This document shows, piece after piece, positions 6,921-15,538 of a stretch of 52,461 nucleotides of DNA; position 1 is the first letter of the stretch; every line of letters starts with the position of its first letter. Both the position numbers and the translations under genes were made by a program. The notes under the pieces are model-generated. The model did not search any database, was not told the origin of the DNA, and worked only from the letters and a program-made list of their open reading frames with translations. Origin of the DNA: Candidatus Bacteroides merdipullorum (GTDB lineage: Bacteria; Bacteroidota; Bacteroidia; Bacteroidales; Bacteroidaceae); contig DXCK01000124.1 of the NCBI GenBank assembly GCA_019116045.1, positions 1-52,461 of the forward strand. Reading direction: 5' to 3'.

Positions 6921-8156
6921 ATGGTACTGAATTACATCTGGGTGGCGTTCTTCATCGTCGCCTTCGTCGTGGCGCTGGGCAAGCTGTTTTTCCTGGGCGA
7001 CACGGAGATTTTCACCGAGTTGGTCAACTCCACCTTTTCTTCGTCGAAAAACGCTTTCGAGATTTCGCTGGGGCTGACCGGCCTGTTATCGCTGTGGCTG
7101 GGCGTGATGAAGATTGGCGAACGCAGCGGCATGATAAACGCTCTGTCGCGCTGGCTCAGCCCCGTGTTCTGCCGCTTGTTTCCCGACATTCCGAAGGGGC
7201 ACCCGGCGATGGGCTCCATCTTCATGAACCTGTCTGCCAACATGCTGGGGCTGGACAATGCCGCCACACCGCTGGGGCTGAAGGCCATGAAGGAATTGCA
7301 GGAACTGAATCCGAAGAAAGACACGGCCACGAACCCGATGATCATGTTCCTCGTCATCAACACCTCCGGACTGATACTTATCCCTGTCAGCATCATGATG
7401 TATCGGGCGCAGATGGGGGCAGCGCAACCTACGGATATCTTCATCCCCACGTTGCTGAGTACGGCTGTGTCGACCGCCGTCGGCATCCTGACCGTCAGCA
7501 TCAGCCAGCGCATCAACCTGCTGTGCAAACCCATTCTGCTGCTGGGCGGGGGCATCAGCGTGTTCTTTGCGGCACTCATCTGGGTGTTCGTACGGGTGGG
7601 GCGCGACGAGATGGGAACTTACTCCACGCTGACGGCAAACATCATCCTGTTCTGCATCATACTGCTGTTCATCCTGTGGGGCTTGTGGAAGCGTATCAAC
7701 GTGTACGACGCCTTCATCGAGGGGGCGAAGGAGGGTTTCTCTACGGCCGTGCGCATCATCCCCTACCTGGTGGCTTTTCTGGTGGGTATCGCAGTGTTCC
7801 GCGCCTCTGGAGCCATGGATTTGCTGGTGGACGACTTGATTCGCCCGGCCGTGGCGGCACTGGGCGTGGACACAAGTTTCGTGGGGGCATTGCCCACGGC
7901 GTTGATGAAGTCGCTGAGCGGCAGTGCGGCCAACGGGCTGATGATTGACACGATGCAACAATACGGGGCAGACTCGTTCGTCGGACGCCTGAGCTGCGTG
8001 GCGCGCGGCGCCTCGGACACGACGTTCTACATTCTGGCCGTCTACTTCGGCAGCGTAGGCATCACGCGGACACGCAACGCCGTGACGTGTGGCTTGATTG
8101 CTGATGCGTCGGGCATTGTCGCAGCTATTGTCATCAGCTACCTCTTTTTCTTCTGA
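6921..8156 (+). CDS. nucleoside recognition (Gate) domain membrane protein, SpmA/SpmB fusion type
   Basis: A 411-residue polytopic inner-membrane protein made of two Gate (nucleoside recognition) domains. It corresponds to SpmA and SpmB of spore formers fused in one chain, a common arrangement in Bacteroidetes, which do not sporulate. The first half carries N-M-L-G-L-D-N-A-A-T-P-L-G near residue 108. The second half carries L-M-K-S-L-S-G-S-A-A-N-G near 330 and S-C-V-A-R-G-A-S-D-T-T-F-Y near 357; both sets are the most conserved parts of the family. About ten hydrophobic helices are apparent. The transported solute is unknown in bacteria outside sporulation; nucleosides or small metabolites are possible. 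It probably shares a transcript with the M28 peptidase 31 bp upstream. Confidence 0.88.
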   Translation: MVLNYIWVAFFIVAFVVALGKLFFLGDTEIFTELVNSTFSSSKNAFEISLGLTGLLSLWLGVMKIGERSGMINALSRWLSPVFCRLFPDIPKGHPAMGSIFMNLSANMLGLDNAATPLGLKAMKELQELNPKKDTATNPMIMFLVINTSGLILIPVSIMMYRAQMGAAQPTDIFIPTLLSTAVSTAVGILTVSISQRINLLCKPILLLGGGISVFFAALIWVFVRVGRDEMGTYSTLTANIILFCIILLFILWGLWKRINVYDAFIEGAKEGFSTAVRIIPYLVAFLVGIAVFRASGAMDLLVDDLIRPAVAALGVDTSFVGALPTALMKSLSGSAANGLMIDTMQQYGADSFVGRLSCVARGASDTTFYILAVYFGSVGITRTRNAVTCGLIADASGIVAAIVISYLFFF

Positions 8157-8161
8157 GCCGC

Positions 8162-8246
8162 TCCGAACAAGGTGTTTGCTTCGTCCGGAAGCGGGTGCTT
8201 TCGTCGGACACGGGACACGCTTCTTGTCCGCAAGAGGCAAGCGGGC
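8162..8246 (+). repeat. 22-bp intergenic repeat array A
   Basis: About four degenerate units of the GC-rich 22-bp repeat fill the gap between the Gate protein and ybeY. Unit starts are seen as TCCGAACAAG at 8162, TCCGGAAGCG at 8184, TCGGACACGG at 8204 and TCCGCAAGAG at 8227. The unit consensus from all five arrays is NTCCGGACAAG followed by AGGCACGCCCC. Array A is the least regular (one unit is 20 bp). Confidence 0.65.
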
Positions 8247-8295
8247 GGAGAGAGATGGATTTACTTATAGTTAACACATTGAAAATGAATATAGT

Positions 8296-8715
8296 ATGAT
8301 TACTTACCAGACAGAGGGCGTGGACATGCCCAACATCAGGAAACGAGAGACGACGGAATGGATTAAGGCCGTGGCGGCCACTTACGGCAAGCGCGTGGGC
8401 GACATTGCCTACATTTTCTGCTCGGACGAGAAGATTCTCGACGTCAACCGGCAGTACCTCGGCCACGATTACTACACGGACATCATCACTTTCGACTATT
8501 GCGAGGGCAACCGCCTGAGCGGAGACCTGTTCATCAGTCTGGACACGGTGCGCAGCAACGCCGAGCAGTTTGGCACGGCGTATGACACAGAGCTGCACCG
8601 CGTCATTATCCACGGTGTGTTGCACCTGTGCGGCATTAATGACAAGGGGCCTGGCGAGCGCGAGGTCATGGAGGCGGCGGAAGATCGCGCCCTGGCGATG
8701 CTCCCCGAAAAATAA
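8296..8715 (+). CDS. ybeY: endoribonuclease / rRNA maturation factor YbeY
   Basis: A 139-residue protein matching YbeY, a metal-dependent RNase needed for 16S rRNA 3'-end maturation and ribosome quality control. The substrate-binding half has the L-G-H-D-Y-Y-T-D-I-I-T-F-D stretch, like the usual N-x-x-Y-R-x-x-D-x-x-T-D-V-L-S-F. The metal site is H106-G-V-L-H110-L-C-G, but the third histidine of the usual HGxLHLxGYDH motif is replaced: the position equivalent to it is D116 (G-I-N-D-K). As far as I recall, other Bacteroidetes YbeY proteins also lack this His, so the gene is probably functional. No TAnnTTTG box was found; the 139-bp upstream gap is mostly the 22-bp repeat array. A second in-frame Met (M11) is less likely as start because it would cut the first strand. 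Confidence 0.9.
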   Translation: MITYQTEGVDMPNIRKRETTEWIKAVAATYGKRVGDIAYIFCSDEKILDVNRQYLGHDYYTDIITFDYCEGNRLSGDLFISLDTVRSNAEQFGTAYDTELHRVIIHGVLHLCGINDKGPGEREVMEAAEDRALAMLPEK

Positions 8716-8753
8716 GGGGCAGCCGCCCGGCATCGTGTCCGGAGGGCTGCCCC
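8716..8753. terminator. hairpin between convergent ybeY and aldose epimerase
   Basis: GGGGCAGCC at 8716-8724 pairs with GGCTGCCCC at 8745-8753, with a further CCGG/CCGG pairing inside. It begins right after the ybeY stop and lies 27 bp from the end of the convergent epimerase gene. No T-run follows, so termination would be weak or factor-assisted. Confidence 0.6.
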
Positions 8754-8779
8754 ACAGAAGGCTTGCCTGGCGTCGTCCG

Positions 8780-9919
8780 TTATTTCTCTACCGAGAAGCG
8801 GAAGATGCAGTGGCTGTCGTATTTCTCGCCCGGACGGAGCACTGCCGTGGGCCATTCGGGCTTGTTGGGCGTGTCGGGATATTTCTGCGTCTCCAGACAA
8901 ACGGAAGCACGGCGTCCGTAGGTGATGCCCTTCTTGCCGCGCAGCGTGCCGTCTAGGAAGTTGCCGGCATACACCTGGATGCCCGGTTCGTTGGTAAAGA
9001 CTTCGAGCTTGATGCCCGTCTTGGGCGAAACGAGCGTGGCGCAGGCACGCGAGTCGTCACCCTTGGTGTTGAGCACCCAGTTGTGGTCGTAGCCCAGGCC
9101 GTTCTTCAGTTGCTGGAAGTCGTCGTCAATGCGGGCGCCCACGGCTGTCGGTTGACGGAAGTCCATCGGTGTGCCTTCGACGGTCACAATCTCGCCGGTG
9201 GTCATGAACGTGCTGTCCACGGGTGTATAGTTGTCAGCGTCAATTGTCAGCAAGTATTCAGAGTTATCGCGCGAGGGGTCTCCGTCGAGGTTGAAGTACG
9301 AATGGTTCGTCATGTTGACGATGGTCGGCTTGTCGGTCTCGGCGTCATATTGGATGTCGATGGCGTTGTCGTCCGTCAGCGTAAAGGTCACCGTGCAATT
9401 CAGGTTGCCGGGGAATCCCTCTTCACCGTCTTTCGACAGATAGCTCAACTTCAGTGTGTGCTGGTCGGGCTGCACAGCGTCGAAGACACGGTACTGGAAG
9501 CCTTTCGGACCGCCGTGCAGGCAATGCCCGTAGTTGTTTGTGGGCAGTTGGTAGTCCGTTCCGTCCAACGAGAACTTGCCCTGACCTATACGGTTGGCAT
9601 AGCGTCCGATGGTCGCACCAAAGTCCGACGGATACTTCACATAGTCGGCAATCGAGTCGAAGCCCAGCACCACGTCGCGCATGACACCGTCGCGGTCGGG
9701 CACCATGACGGAGACGATGCGCCCGCCAAAGTTGGTGATGCACACCTCCATGCCGTTGGCATTGGTCAGCGTGTAGAGTGCCGTTTGTTTGCCGTCCACT
9801 TCCGTCTGGAAATCGGCAGGGTTTAGGCCGGAGGCAGTCTTTACTTTCTGCTGCTTCCCGCCACAAGCCGCCAGCGTCAGAATCAAGGCGGCCACAGAGA
9901 GTTTCAAAATCTTTTTCAT
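8780..9919 (-). CDS. aldose 1-epimerase (galactose mutarotase) lipoprotein
   Basis: A 379-residue GalM-family mutarotase, which interconverts alpha and beta anomers of galactose, glucose or other aldoses. The N-terminus is a lipoprotein signal ending in T-L-A-A-C with the lipidated Cys at 19, so it is anchored in the periplasm or outer membrane instead of being cytoplasmic. Family motifs are N-F-G-G-R-I near 63, G-x-Y-A-N-R-I near 106, H-G-G near 134 (substrate-binding His), N-H-S-Y-F-N near 205 (second His) and V-C-L-E-T-Q near 347 with the catalytic base Glu. It is the last gene of a four-gene minus-strand operon (GH2, GH43, unknown barrel, this gene) with a 39-bp gap, so it likely processes the sugar freed by these hydrolases. 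The exact sugar is not determined by the sequence. Confidence 0.93.
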   Translation of the reverse strand: MKKILKLSVAALILTLAACGGKQQKVKTASGLNPADFQTEVDGKQTALYTLTNANGMEVCITNFGGRIVSVMVPDRDGVMRDVVLGFDSIADYVKYPSDFGATIGRYANRIGQGKFSLDGTDYQLPTNNYGHCLHGGPKGFQYRVFDAVQPDQHTLKLSYLSKDGEEGFPGNLNCTVTFTLTDDNAIDIQYDAETDKPTIVNMTNHSYFNLDGDPSRDNSEYLLTIDADNYTPVDSTFMTTGEIVTVEGTPMDFRQPTAVGARIDDDFQQLKNGLGYDHNWVLNTKGDDSRACATLVSPKTGIKLEVFTNEPGIQVYAGNFLDGTLRGKKGITYGRRASVCLETQKYPDTPNKPEWPTAVLRPGEKYDSHCIFRFSVEK

Positions 9920-9958
9920 TTCGGATTACATTATTTAGTTAAACATATACGGAAAATC

Positions 9959-11995
9959 TTACTTCTTCCCGCGGAGGAATTGCTCGGCACGTCCCGGCGA
10001 GAACAGCTCCCACAACGAAGCCACGGTCCACCCCGGAGCGAAAATGACGTTGTAGTATCCCTTGCCGTTGCGGCCATAGTCCCAATGCGTGTGCTGCACC
10101 ACTTCGGGATAATAGCCCACCTTGCCCATGCCGCACAGATAGCCTTCGCGCGGCAGCAACTGACGCATGGAGGTGGAGATGACCTCGGCAAAGTCGGAAA
10201 AGCGCTTCTCGCCACACTCGCGGGCCAGCCAGTGCAGCACGTCGGCAAAGTCGAAGATGAACACGTCAATGTGGTTGTTCTCCACCGACACGTTGCCCCA
10301 GCCGCGCGTCTTCAAACCGAGGTCGCCCAACATCTGTCCTTGGGCAAAGGGAACGTCCCAAGTGTAATACCACGACAGCGCAAAGTAAGCGGCCTTCTTG
10401 GCCAGCGAAACATAGCGTTCCTTCTCTGCCCCGTCGGACACTAACGCCAAGTAATAGATGGCCGTGGCGGCATAGAGCGAAGCTTCCTTGTCCTCGCAGT
10501 TGGCGTCCAGCGTTGAGGAGAAGTAGTCAGCCTTCGAAATAATCTCACGCTCCAAGTAGTCCACCGTGCGGCGGGCTGCTGCCAGGTATTGCTTGTTCTT
10601 GAAATATTTGTAGCCCATCACCAAAGGCAGAGTGGCCGACGGCGTACTGCCTCCGCTGGCATCGACCACCGAAAAATCGTCGTGGAACTTACGAGGAAAG
10701 CTGCCGTCTTCGTTCTGGAGCGTCAGGAACTTGTCCAGCATGTTGCGCACCTTTGTCTCCCACTCCGGATGTTTCCGCCCTTTACTCTTTTCGTAGTTCA
10801 GGTAGTAGAGCACCGCATAAACTCCCTCCGATTGCCGGCGAATACTATGGACAGGGTCAACCCAACCACGCTCGGGGCGCGCCACTTCGTGGAAAAAGCC
10901 CGCTTCCGACAATCCGTTGGCCAGGTAGCTGTCAAAGATGCTTTGCGCCTGCCTTACCATTTCCGGGTTGCTGGCTTGTCCTTCGCTATACTCCAGTGCG
11001 TTAAAGGCGTTGAGCAGTGTGCGACCAACGAAGCCCACCTCGGCTTGGTCAATGCTGGCACACGTAGCCACCACCATCTCGGGGCTGGAGTAGAAGCACA
11101 GCTTGCCAGATACGTAAGCGTTGAGGAAATAATTGCTCAGCACCTCCTTCATATAGTCGGGCGTGTAGGGCGTCTGTACGGGCTGCGGGCGGTTCGTGTC
11201 GTAGCAATACTCCCACGTGCGCTGCACGCACTCCGAGAAGTCTGCGACCTGACGTTCGCTAATCTCCCAAGTAAGCACCACGCTTTCGCCCTTCGGCAAG
11301 TATTGGAATGCCTTGACAGCCGGGGCCAGGGTGCACTTGCGGATGTACGTACGCGGCTCCTCACGGTAGGGGAAACCGTAGGCCAGCACCGTCTCGCCGC
11401 CTTTGTTCAAGAAGCCTGTATAACCGACGGAAGTCTCGCCGGAAAGAATCACTTCGCCTTCCTCGTGCGTGGTCAGTGCGTCGGTAGCAAAGTCGCTGAT
11501 ATGGATGACCGACACAGAGCGGCCGTTCTTCTCGTCGAAAGCGGCGGTCAGCGGGGTGCTCAGACGGTCGTCGCGCACCAGCCAACTGTCTGAGGTGTGG
11601 AACGACGGTGCCTCTTTAGGCGAACGAAGGTTGCGGCGATACCAGAAGCCGGGCATGTAGAACTGGCAATCGTCATGTCTGAACCCTGTCTTCAGTTCCT
11701 CTCCGTAGTTAAAATAGAGGTCTTGTTGTGCGGTAAGAGTAAGCGTAATGCGCTGACGGCCGTCCACGTCTTCTACTTGGCGGCTGACCAGCAGAGGCAC
11801 ATCGGCCGACGAGGTGCCGGCATAAAGTCCTGGTCGCAGTTCGCGGAACGTCAGAGAATATTCCTGAGCCGGATTGCCTGGCGTTTTCAGACTGATGGAT
11901 GCCGATGCGTCTCCGGCAGCGGCGTTCACTGCGCCTGCCCCGGTTGCTCCGGCCAGGGGCAACAGCAGGGCTACTAATAGCTTTTTCAACTTCAT
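9959..11995 (-). CDS. exported (alpha/alpha)-barrel protein of unknown function, possible glycoside hydrolase
   Basis: A 678-residue exported protein with a signal peptide (residues 1 to about 25, ending G-A-V-N-A-A-A). Residues about 30-290 look beta-rich. From about 300 to the end the sequence has the repeated helix-pair pattern of a six-hairpin (alpha/alpha)6 toroid, as in several glycoside hydrolase and lyase families. Conspicuous segments are F-F-H-E-V near 370, Q-N-E-D-G-S-F-P-R-K-F near 435, D-A-S-G-G-S-T-P-S-A-T near 452, W-Y-Y-T-W-D-V-P-F near 556, and N-N-H-I-D-V-F-I-F-D near 586. I do not recognise a named family. Its place between a GH43 and a mutarotase, with 28- and 39-bp gaps, strongly suggests a role in breaking down the same glycan. 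Candidate acids would be the conserved Asp/Glu in the toroid. No frameshift is seen. Confidence 0.75.
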   Translation of the reverse strand: MKLKKLLVALLLPLAGATGAGAVNAAAGDASASISLKTPGNPAQEYSLTFRELRPGLYAGTSSADVPLLVSRQVEDVDGRQRITLTLTAQQDLYFNYGEELKTGFRHDDCQFYMPGFWYRRNLRSPKEAPSFHTSDSWLVRDDRLSTPLTAAFDEKNGRSVSVIHISDFATDALTTHEEGEVILSGETSVGYTGFLNKGGETVLAYGFPYREEPRTYIRKCTLAPAVKAFQYLPKGESVVLTWEISERQVADFSECVQRTWEYCYDTNRPQPVQTPYTPDYMKEVLSNYFLNAYVSGKLCFYSSPEMVVATCASIDQAEVGFVGRTLLNAFNALEYSEGQASNPEMVRQAQSIFDSYLANGLSEAGFFHEVARPERGWVDPVHSIRRQSEGVYAVLYYLNYEKSKGRKHPEWETKVRNMLDKFLTLQNEDGSFPRKFHDDFSVVDASGGSTPSATLPLVMGYKYFKNKQYLAAARRTVDYLEREIISKADYFSSTLDANCEDKEASLYAATAIYYLALVSDGAEKERYVSLAKKAAYFALSWYYTWDVPFAQGQMLGDLGLKTRGWGNVSVENNHIDVFIFDFADVLHWLARECGEKRFSDFAEVISTSMRQLLPREGYLCGMGKVGYYPEVVQHTHWDYGRNGKGYYNVIFAPGWTVASLWELFSPGRAEQFLRGKK

Positions 11996-12023
11996 AATGG
12001 TAACAAATGAATGAATACTGTTT

Positions 12024-13061
12024 TTACTTATTTATATTACGTGATAGTTTTATCGTTTCTGCGTTGGAGCCGGCTGTCCCGAGAATCCGGCGGGGAATGA
12101 TGACTTCGTCGGGCTTCACCGAGATGTCGTAAAGGCCATCGGCGCGTTTCGACAGATGCAGGGGGACGATGCGTGTGCGACGCGGGGATACTTCGTGGTC
12201 GGAGGCATGGACGTGGTAGACGTAGTAGAGCCGTCCGTCTTTGCCACGGAAGATGTCTCCGTGACCGCTGCCGTTCTCGCCCACAATGTGGCGGCTGATG
12301 ATGGGATTAGCCGTGTGTTTCTCCCACGGGCCGAGTGGCGAGGACGAAGTGGCGTAGCCCACGGCATAGTCGATGTTCATGAAATGATTGGCCGAGAAGA
12401 ACAGGTAGTACACGCCGTCGAGCTTGACAACAGTCGGCCCTTCCATGATGGGTACGGAGGGGTAGGACGGGGTGTTCTCCCACGGCTCGGTGTTGTCCAG
12501 GCAGCGGCGGAGGGTTTCGGGACGGATGGTGCCGCGCTGCAGGTCGAACTCGGCCACCCAGATGTAGTTGCCGTGGTCGAAGCGGACGTGGTAGAGGTAA
12601 TACCGCCCGTCGTCGTCGCGAAAGAGGAAAGGGTCGATGTTCTTCGCCGAAGCGTCGATGGGCCGGAGCGTGTCTTGGCGGAAAGGGCCTGTCACACGGT
12701 TACTCCAGGCCAGCGCGGTCTGTTCGTTGGCGGTGTAGGCCAGGCCCCAGGTGTGGTTGTCCACCTGTATCCACTGGGGCGCCCAGAATCCGGTGGTGCC
12801 GTAGGATTCGCCTTGGGTCAGGAGGAAGCGGGTGTCGTCTGCGGTTCCGGTGCGCCAGGGGCCTTCCAGGTTGTCCGAAAGCAAGACGGTGAAGCCGGCA
12901 GGCGTCTGCGAGGAGGTGCCTGTCAGGTAATAGGTATCGCCCACGCGGGTGATGGTGGGGTCGGCATACGGAATCTCCTGCAGGCCGGAGTCCTGGCCGT
13001 AAACAGCCGGATGTCCTGCCAGCAGGAGAAGGATGCCGCACAGTGCGAGTGCTTGTTTCAT
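12024..13061 (-). CDS. glycoside hydrolase family 43 (arabinofuranosidase/xylosidase-like)
   Basis: A 345-residue exported enzyme with a signal peptide cleaved near residue 22 (V-Y-G before Q23). It is a five-bladed beta-propeller of family GH43. The three catalytic acids fit the family: base D34 in Y-A-D-P-T-I, pKa-modulating D143 in I-D-P-F-L-F, and acid E207 in M-E-G-P-T-V. W-A-P-Q near 94 and the H-G-D-I-F motif near 268 (metal/active-site His) are also typical. GH43 enzymes act on alpha-L-arabinofuranosides, beta-xylosides or beta-galactosides; the sequence does not settle which. No carbohydrate-binding module is attached. It lies 12 bp downstream of GH2 and 28 bp upstream of the barrel protein in one minus-strand operon. 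Confidence 0.93.
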   Translation of the reverse strand: MKQALALCGILLLLAGHPAVYGQDSGLQEIPYADPTITRVGDTYYLTGTSSQTPAGFTVLLSDNLEGPWRTGTADDTRFLLTQGESYGTTGFWAPQWIQVDNHTWGLAYTANEQTALAWSNRVTGPFRQDTLRPIDASAKNIDPFLFRDDDGRYYLYHVRFDHGNYIWVAEFDLQRGTIRPETLRRCLDNTEPWENTPSYPSVPIMEGPTVVKLDGVYYLFFSANHFMNIDYAVGYATSSSPLGPWEKHTANPIISRHIVGENGSGHGDIFRGKDGRLYYVYHVHASDHEVSPRRTRIVPLHLSKRADGLYDISVKPDEVIIPRRILGTAGSNAETIKLSRNINK

Positions 13062-13073
13062 TCTGCGGCCCGG

Positions 13074-14900
13074 TTATTTTTGTTCGTCCAACGAATGGAT
13101 GAGGCGGAGGTTGGCTTCGCGCACGCGGTCGGCGTCAACCTTCACGACTTTGCGGTCGTAGGTCATGAGGCCGTTGACCTCTACTTCGACGTCGGTGGTC
13201 TGAGTATAGACGCCGGCGGAGAATCCGCGCTTTACGAGGTTGTAGAGTTTGTCGGAGTATTTGACGTACTCGTCGGTAACCTCCTTCGGTGTGCTGAATT
13301 GCACGTAGCCCCAGTTGCGGTCGGGTTCCCACAAGTGCTCTTTCAGCACCATTCCGATTCCACCGAACTCTCCTAATACCGTGGCGCGTTGTGCGTCGTA
13401 CAGGTAGAGGTCGGGCTGCGGATAGTTATGCAAGTCGAGAATGTCTCCGCACGTATAGTGGTTTCCTCCGCTGGCGGGGTTCACCAGTCGCGTGGGGTCG
13501 TATTGCTTCGTCCACTCGGCGATTTCGGGCGTCTTGAACTGTCCCCAGGCTTCGTTGAAAGGAATCCAGACGCCGATGCAGGGATAGGAGTAGCAGGCGT
13601 CGATGATTTCTTTCCACTCTTTGCGGTAGTAGGCTTCGGACTCGGGCGAGCGCTTCAGCTCTGTGCCATTGAAGTATTGGCGCGATTGCCATTCGGGATT
13701 GCGGTCGCCGCTGGGCATGTCTTGCCAGACGATGATGCCGAGCTGGTCGCAGTGTGTGTACCAGCGGGCGGGTTCTACCTTGATGTGTTTTCTTATCATG
13801 TTGAAGCCCAGTTTCTTGGTCATTTCCACGTCGTAGCGCAATGCCTCGTCGGTCGGGGCCGTGTAGAGTCCGTCGGGCCACCAGCCTTGGTCCAAGGGGC
13901 CGTACTGGAAGATGGGACGGTTGTTGAGGGCAAGGCGGACGATTCCGTCTTTATCGCGCAGGGTGGAGAACTTGCGCATGGCGGCGTAACTGTCCACTTC
14001 GTCCAGCGTCTTGCGGCCTTCCTTGAGGCGCACTTTCAGGTCGTAGAGGAAGGGGCTGTCGGGGCTCCAGAGCTTCATGTCTTCGGGCATACGGATTTCC
14101 ACAGGCTGCGCATTGATGCTCTTTCCGGCGGCCACGAGCGACTGTCCGTCATATACTTCGACTTCGAGCAGTGTGCCCGAGGTGCAGCCGCGGGTGTCGG
14201 CCTGGATGCTGAGCGTGCGGCGGTCGATGTCGGGCGTGATGCGCAGGTTGCCGATGTGTTGTTCGGCCACGGGCTCCAGCCACACGGTCTGCCAGATGCC
14301 GCTAACGGGGGTGTACCAGATGCCGTTGGGGTCGTTCACCTGCTTGCCGCGCGGTTGCGGGCCACGGTCGGTGGGGTCCCACACGCGCACGGTCAGTGTA
14401 TTGTCAGCGCCTTTGGCCGAGAGAGCTGCCGTGATGTCGAACGAGAAGGGTGCGAAACCGCCTTCGTGGCGACCCACCTTCACCCCGTTGACCCACACAT
14501 CGGCGCGCCAGTCAACGGCTCCGAAGTGCAGCAGGACGTTGCGGCCCCGCCAGGCGGAAGGCACGCTGAAGGTGCGTTGGTAGACCAGTTCCGAATTTTC
14601 GCCCAGTCTGCGGCACACGCCGGACAAAGAAGACTCGATGGCGAAGGGTACGAGGATTTCACCCTCGAAGCTGTCGGGCAGCGCGGCATCTTTCGGGATA
14701 ACGGCATACTGCCACAGTCCGTTCAGGTTCTTCCAGTCCGGACGCTCCATCTGGGGACGGGGATACTCGGGTAACACTTGTGCGGGATTCAGTTCTTCAG
14801 CCCACTTTGTCTTGATACGATCGCCCGCCGGAGACCATTGGGCAGAAGCGTTGCCTGCAAACAGGGCAAGCAACAGAGAAAAAGTAACAATTCGTTTCAT
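13074..14900 (-). CDS. glycoside hydrolase family 2, exported
   Basis: A 608-residue retaining glycosidase. A signal peptide covers residues 1-20 (N-A-S-A before Q21). The order is a sugar-binding jelly-roll (about 40-210, with W-x-A-D-V-W-V-N-G near 132), an immunoglobulin-like domain (about 220-310), then the TIM barrel. The acid/base is E450 in P-F-N-E-A-W-G and the nucleophile E511 in L-G-E-F-G-G. The protein is shorter than LacZ and resembles the compact Bacteroides GH2 enzymes that act on beta-galactosides, beta-glucuronides or arabinopyranosides. It is the first gene of the four-gene minus-strand operon, with a TATCTTTG promoter 29 bp upstream. There are no SusC/SusD genes in this operon, so it probably works on oligosaccharides imported by another system. 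Confidence 0.93.
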   Translation of the reverse strand: MKRIVTFSLLLALFAGNASAQWSPAGDRIKTKWAEELNPAQVLPEYPRPQMERPDWKNLNGLWQYAVIPKDAALPDSFEGEILVPFAIESSLSGVCRRLGENSELVYQRTFSVPSAWRGRNVLLHFGAVDWRADVWVNGVKVGRHEGGFAPFSFDITAALSAKGADNTLTVRVWDPTDRGPQPRGKQVNDPNGIWYTPVSGIWQTVWLEPVAEQHIGNLRITPDIDRRTLSIQADTRGCTSGTLLEVEVYDGQSLVAAGKSINAQPVEIRMPEDMKLWSPDSPFLYDLKVRLKEGRKTLDEVDSYAAMRKFSTLRDKDGIVRLALNNRPIFQYGPLDQGWWPDGLYTAPTDEALRYDVEMTKKLGFNMIRKHIKVEPARWYTHCDQLGIIVWQDMPSGDRNPEWQSRQYFNGTELKRSPESEAYYRKEWKEIIDACYSYPCIGVWIPFNEAWGQFKTPEIAEWTKQYDPTRLVNPASGGNHYTCGDILDLHNYPQPDLYLYDAQRATVLGEFGGIGMVLKEHLWEPDRNWGYVQFSTPKEVTDEYVKYSDKLYNLVKRGFSAGVYTQTTDVEVEVNGLMTYDRKVVKVDADRVREANLRLIHSLDEQK

Positions 14901-14928
14901 GCGTTTTTATGGTTTTTGTGTTCGCAAA

Positions 14929-14936
14929 CAAAGATA
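14929..14936 (-). promoter_or_regulatory. -7 promoter box for the GH2-GH43 operon
   Basis: TATCTTTG on the minus strand matches TAnnTTTG, 29 bp upstream of the GH2 start at 14900. It is the only such box seen for the four-gene operon. Confidence 0.55.
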
Positions 14937-15095
14937 AGCCTTTTTTCTTTCAGAAGTTAGCACTATTCGGCCAATTAATGCAAGAAATTGTGCAAAAACA
15001 TATCCGAACAGCCATCCGGCCGCCGAGAAGCAGAAAATCGGGCAGGAAGGCACTTCTCCACCCGTCTGGACGACCCCTGCAAGAACCGTGGCTCC

Positions 15096-15183
15096 TTCGG
15101 ACAAAAAGCGCGGCTCATCCGGACAAGAGGCACGCTTCTTCCGAACAAGAAGGAAGAGCCGACCGGACAAAGAAGAAAACGGC
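15096..15183 (+). repeat. 22-bp intergenic repeat array B
   Basis: Four consecutive units with an exact 22-bp step start at 15096, 15118, 15140 and 15162: TTCGGACAAA, TCCGGACAAG, TCCGAACAAG and CCGGACAAAG at their heads. More decayed copies may extend left to about 15064. The array lies in the 638-bp gap between divergent GH2 and mnmG. Apart from this array and the two promoters, I see no gene or RNA in that gap; short open frames there overlap the repeats and look spurious. Confidence 0.75.
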
Positions 15184-15499
15184 CGCACGGCTGCTGTTTT
15201 TATAGGAAGGCACGCGCGCAAGCGAAACCGGCAAGCTAACTTCTCCGCAAACGCGCGCCAGAATAAACCGACATTTTGAAAACAAAAATTCCCTTTTCAA
15301 CCGAAAACAGCAGCAAACAAAAAGCAATCCGTAACAAATTCCGGCAAATCCAAGCATCTATCCCCTACTCTGCTTACTTTTTGTCTTTTCCAAACATCTT
15401 CTGGCTGCGATTTTTCCGCCCGTCCGTCCCTTTGTACGCAAATACGGGCAGGAAAACGCGACAAAGCCCCATCCTTGTCGGATATTCCCCAACTTTTAG

Positions 15500-15507
15500 T
15501 ACCTTTG
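15500..15507 (+). promoter_or_regulatory. -7 promoter box for mnmG
   Basis: TACCTTTG matches TAnnTTTG, 31 bp before the ATG at 15539. A TTG at 15475-15477 lies 22 bp upstream and may be the -33 element. Confidence 0.6.
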
Positions 15508-15538
15508 CATCGGATACCTAAAAAGATTAAGAAACAGC

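Noticed and set aside
14907-15357. Several short overlapping frames in the GH2-mnmG gap
   Set aside because: They run through the 22-bp repeats in several frames and on both strands, which is what a repeat with period not divisible by three produces.
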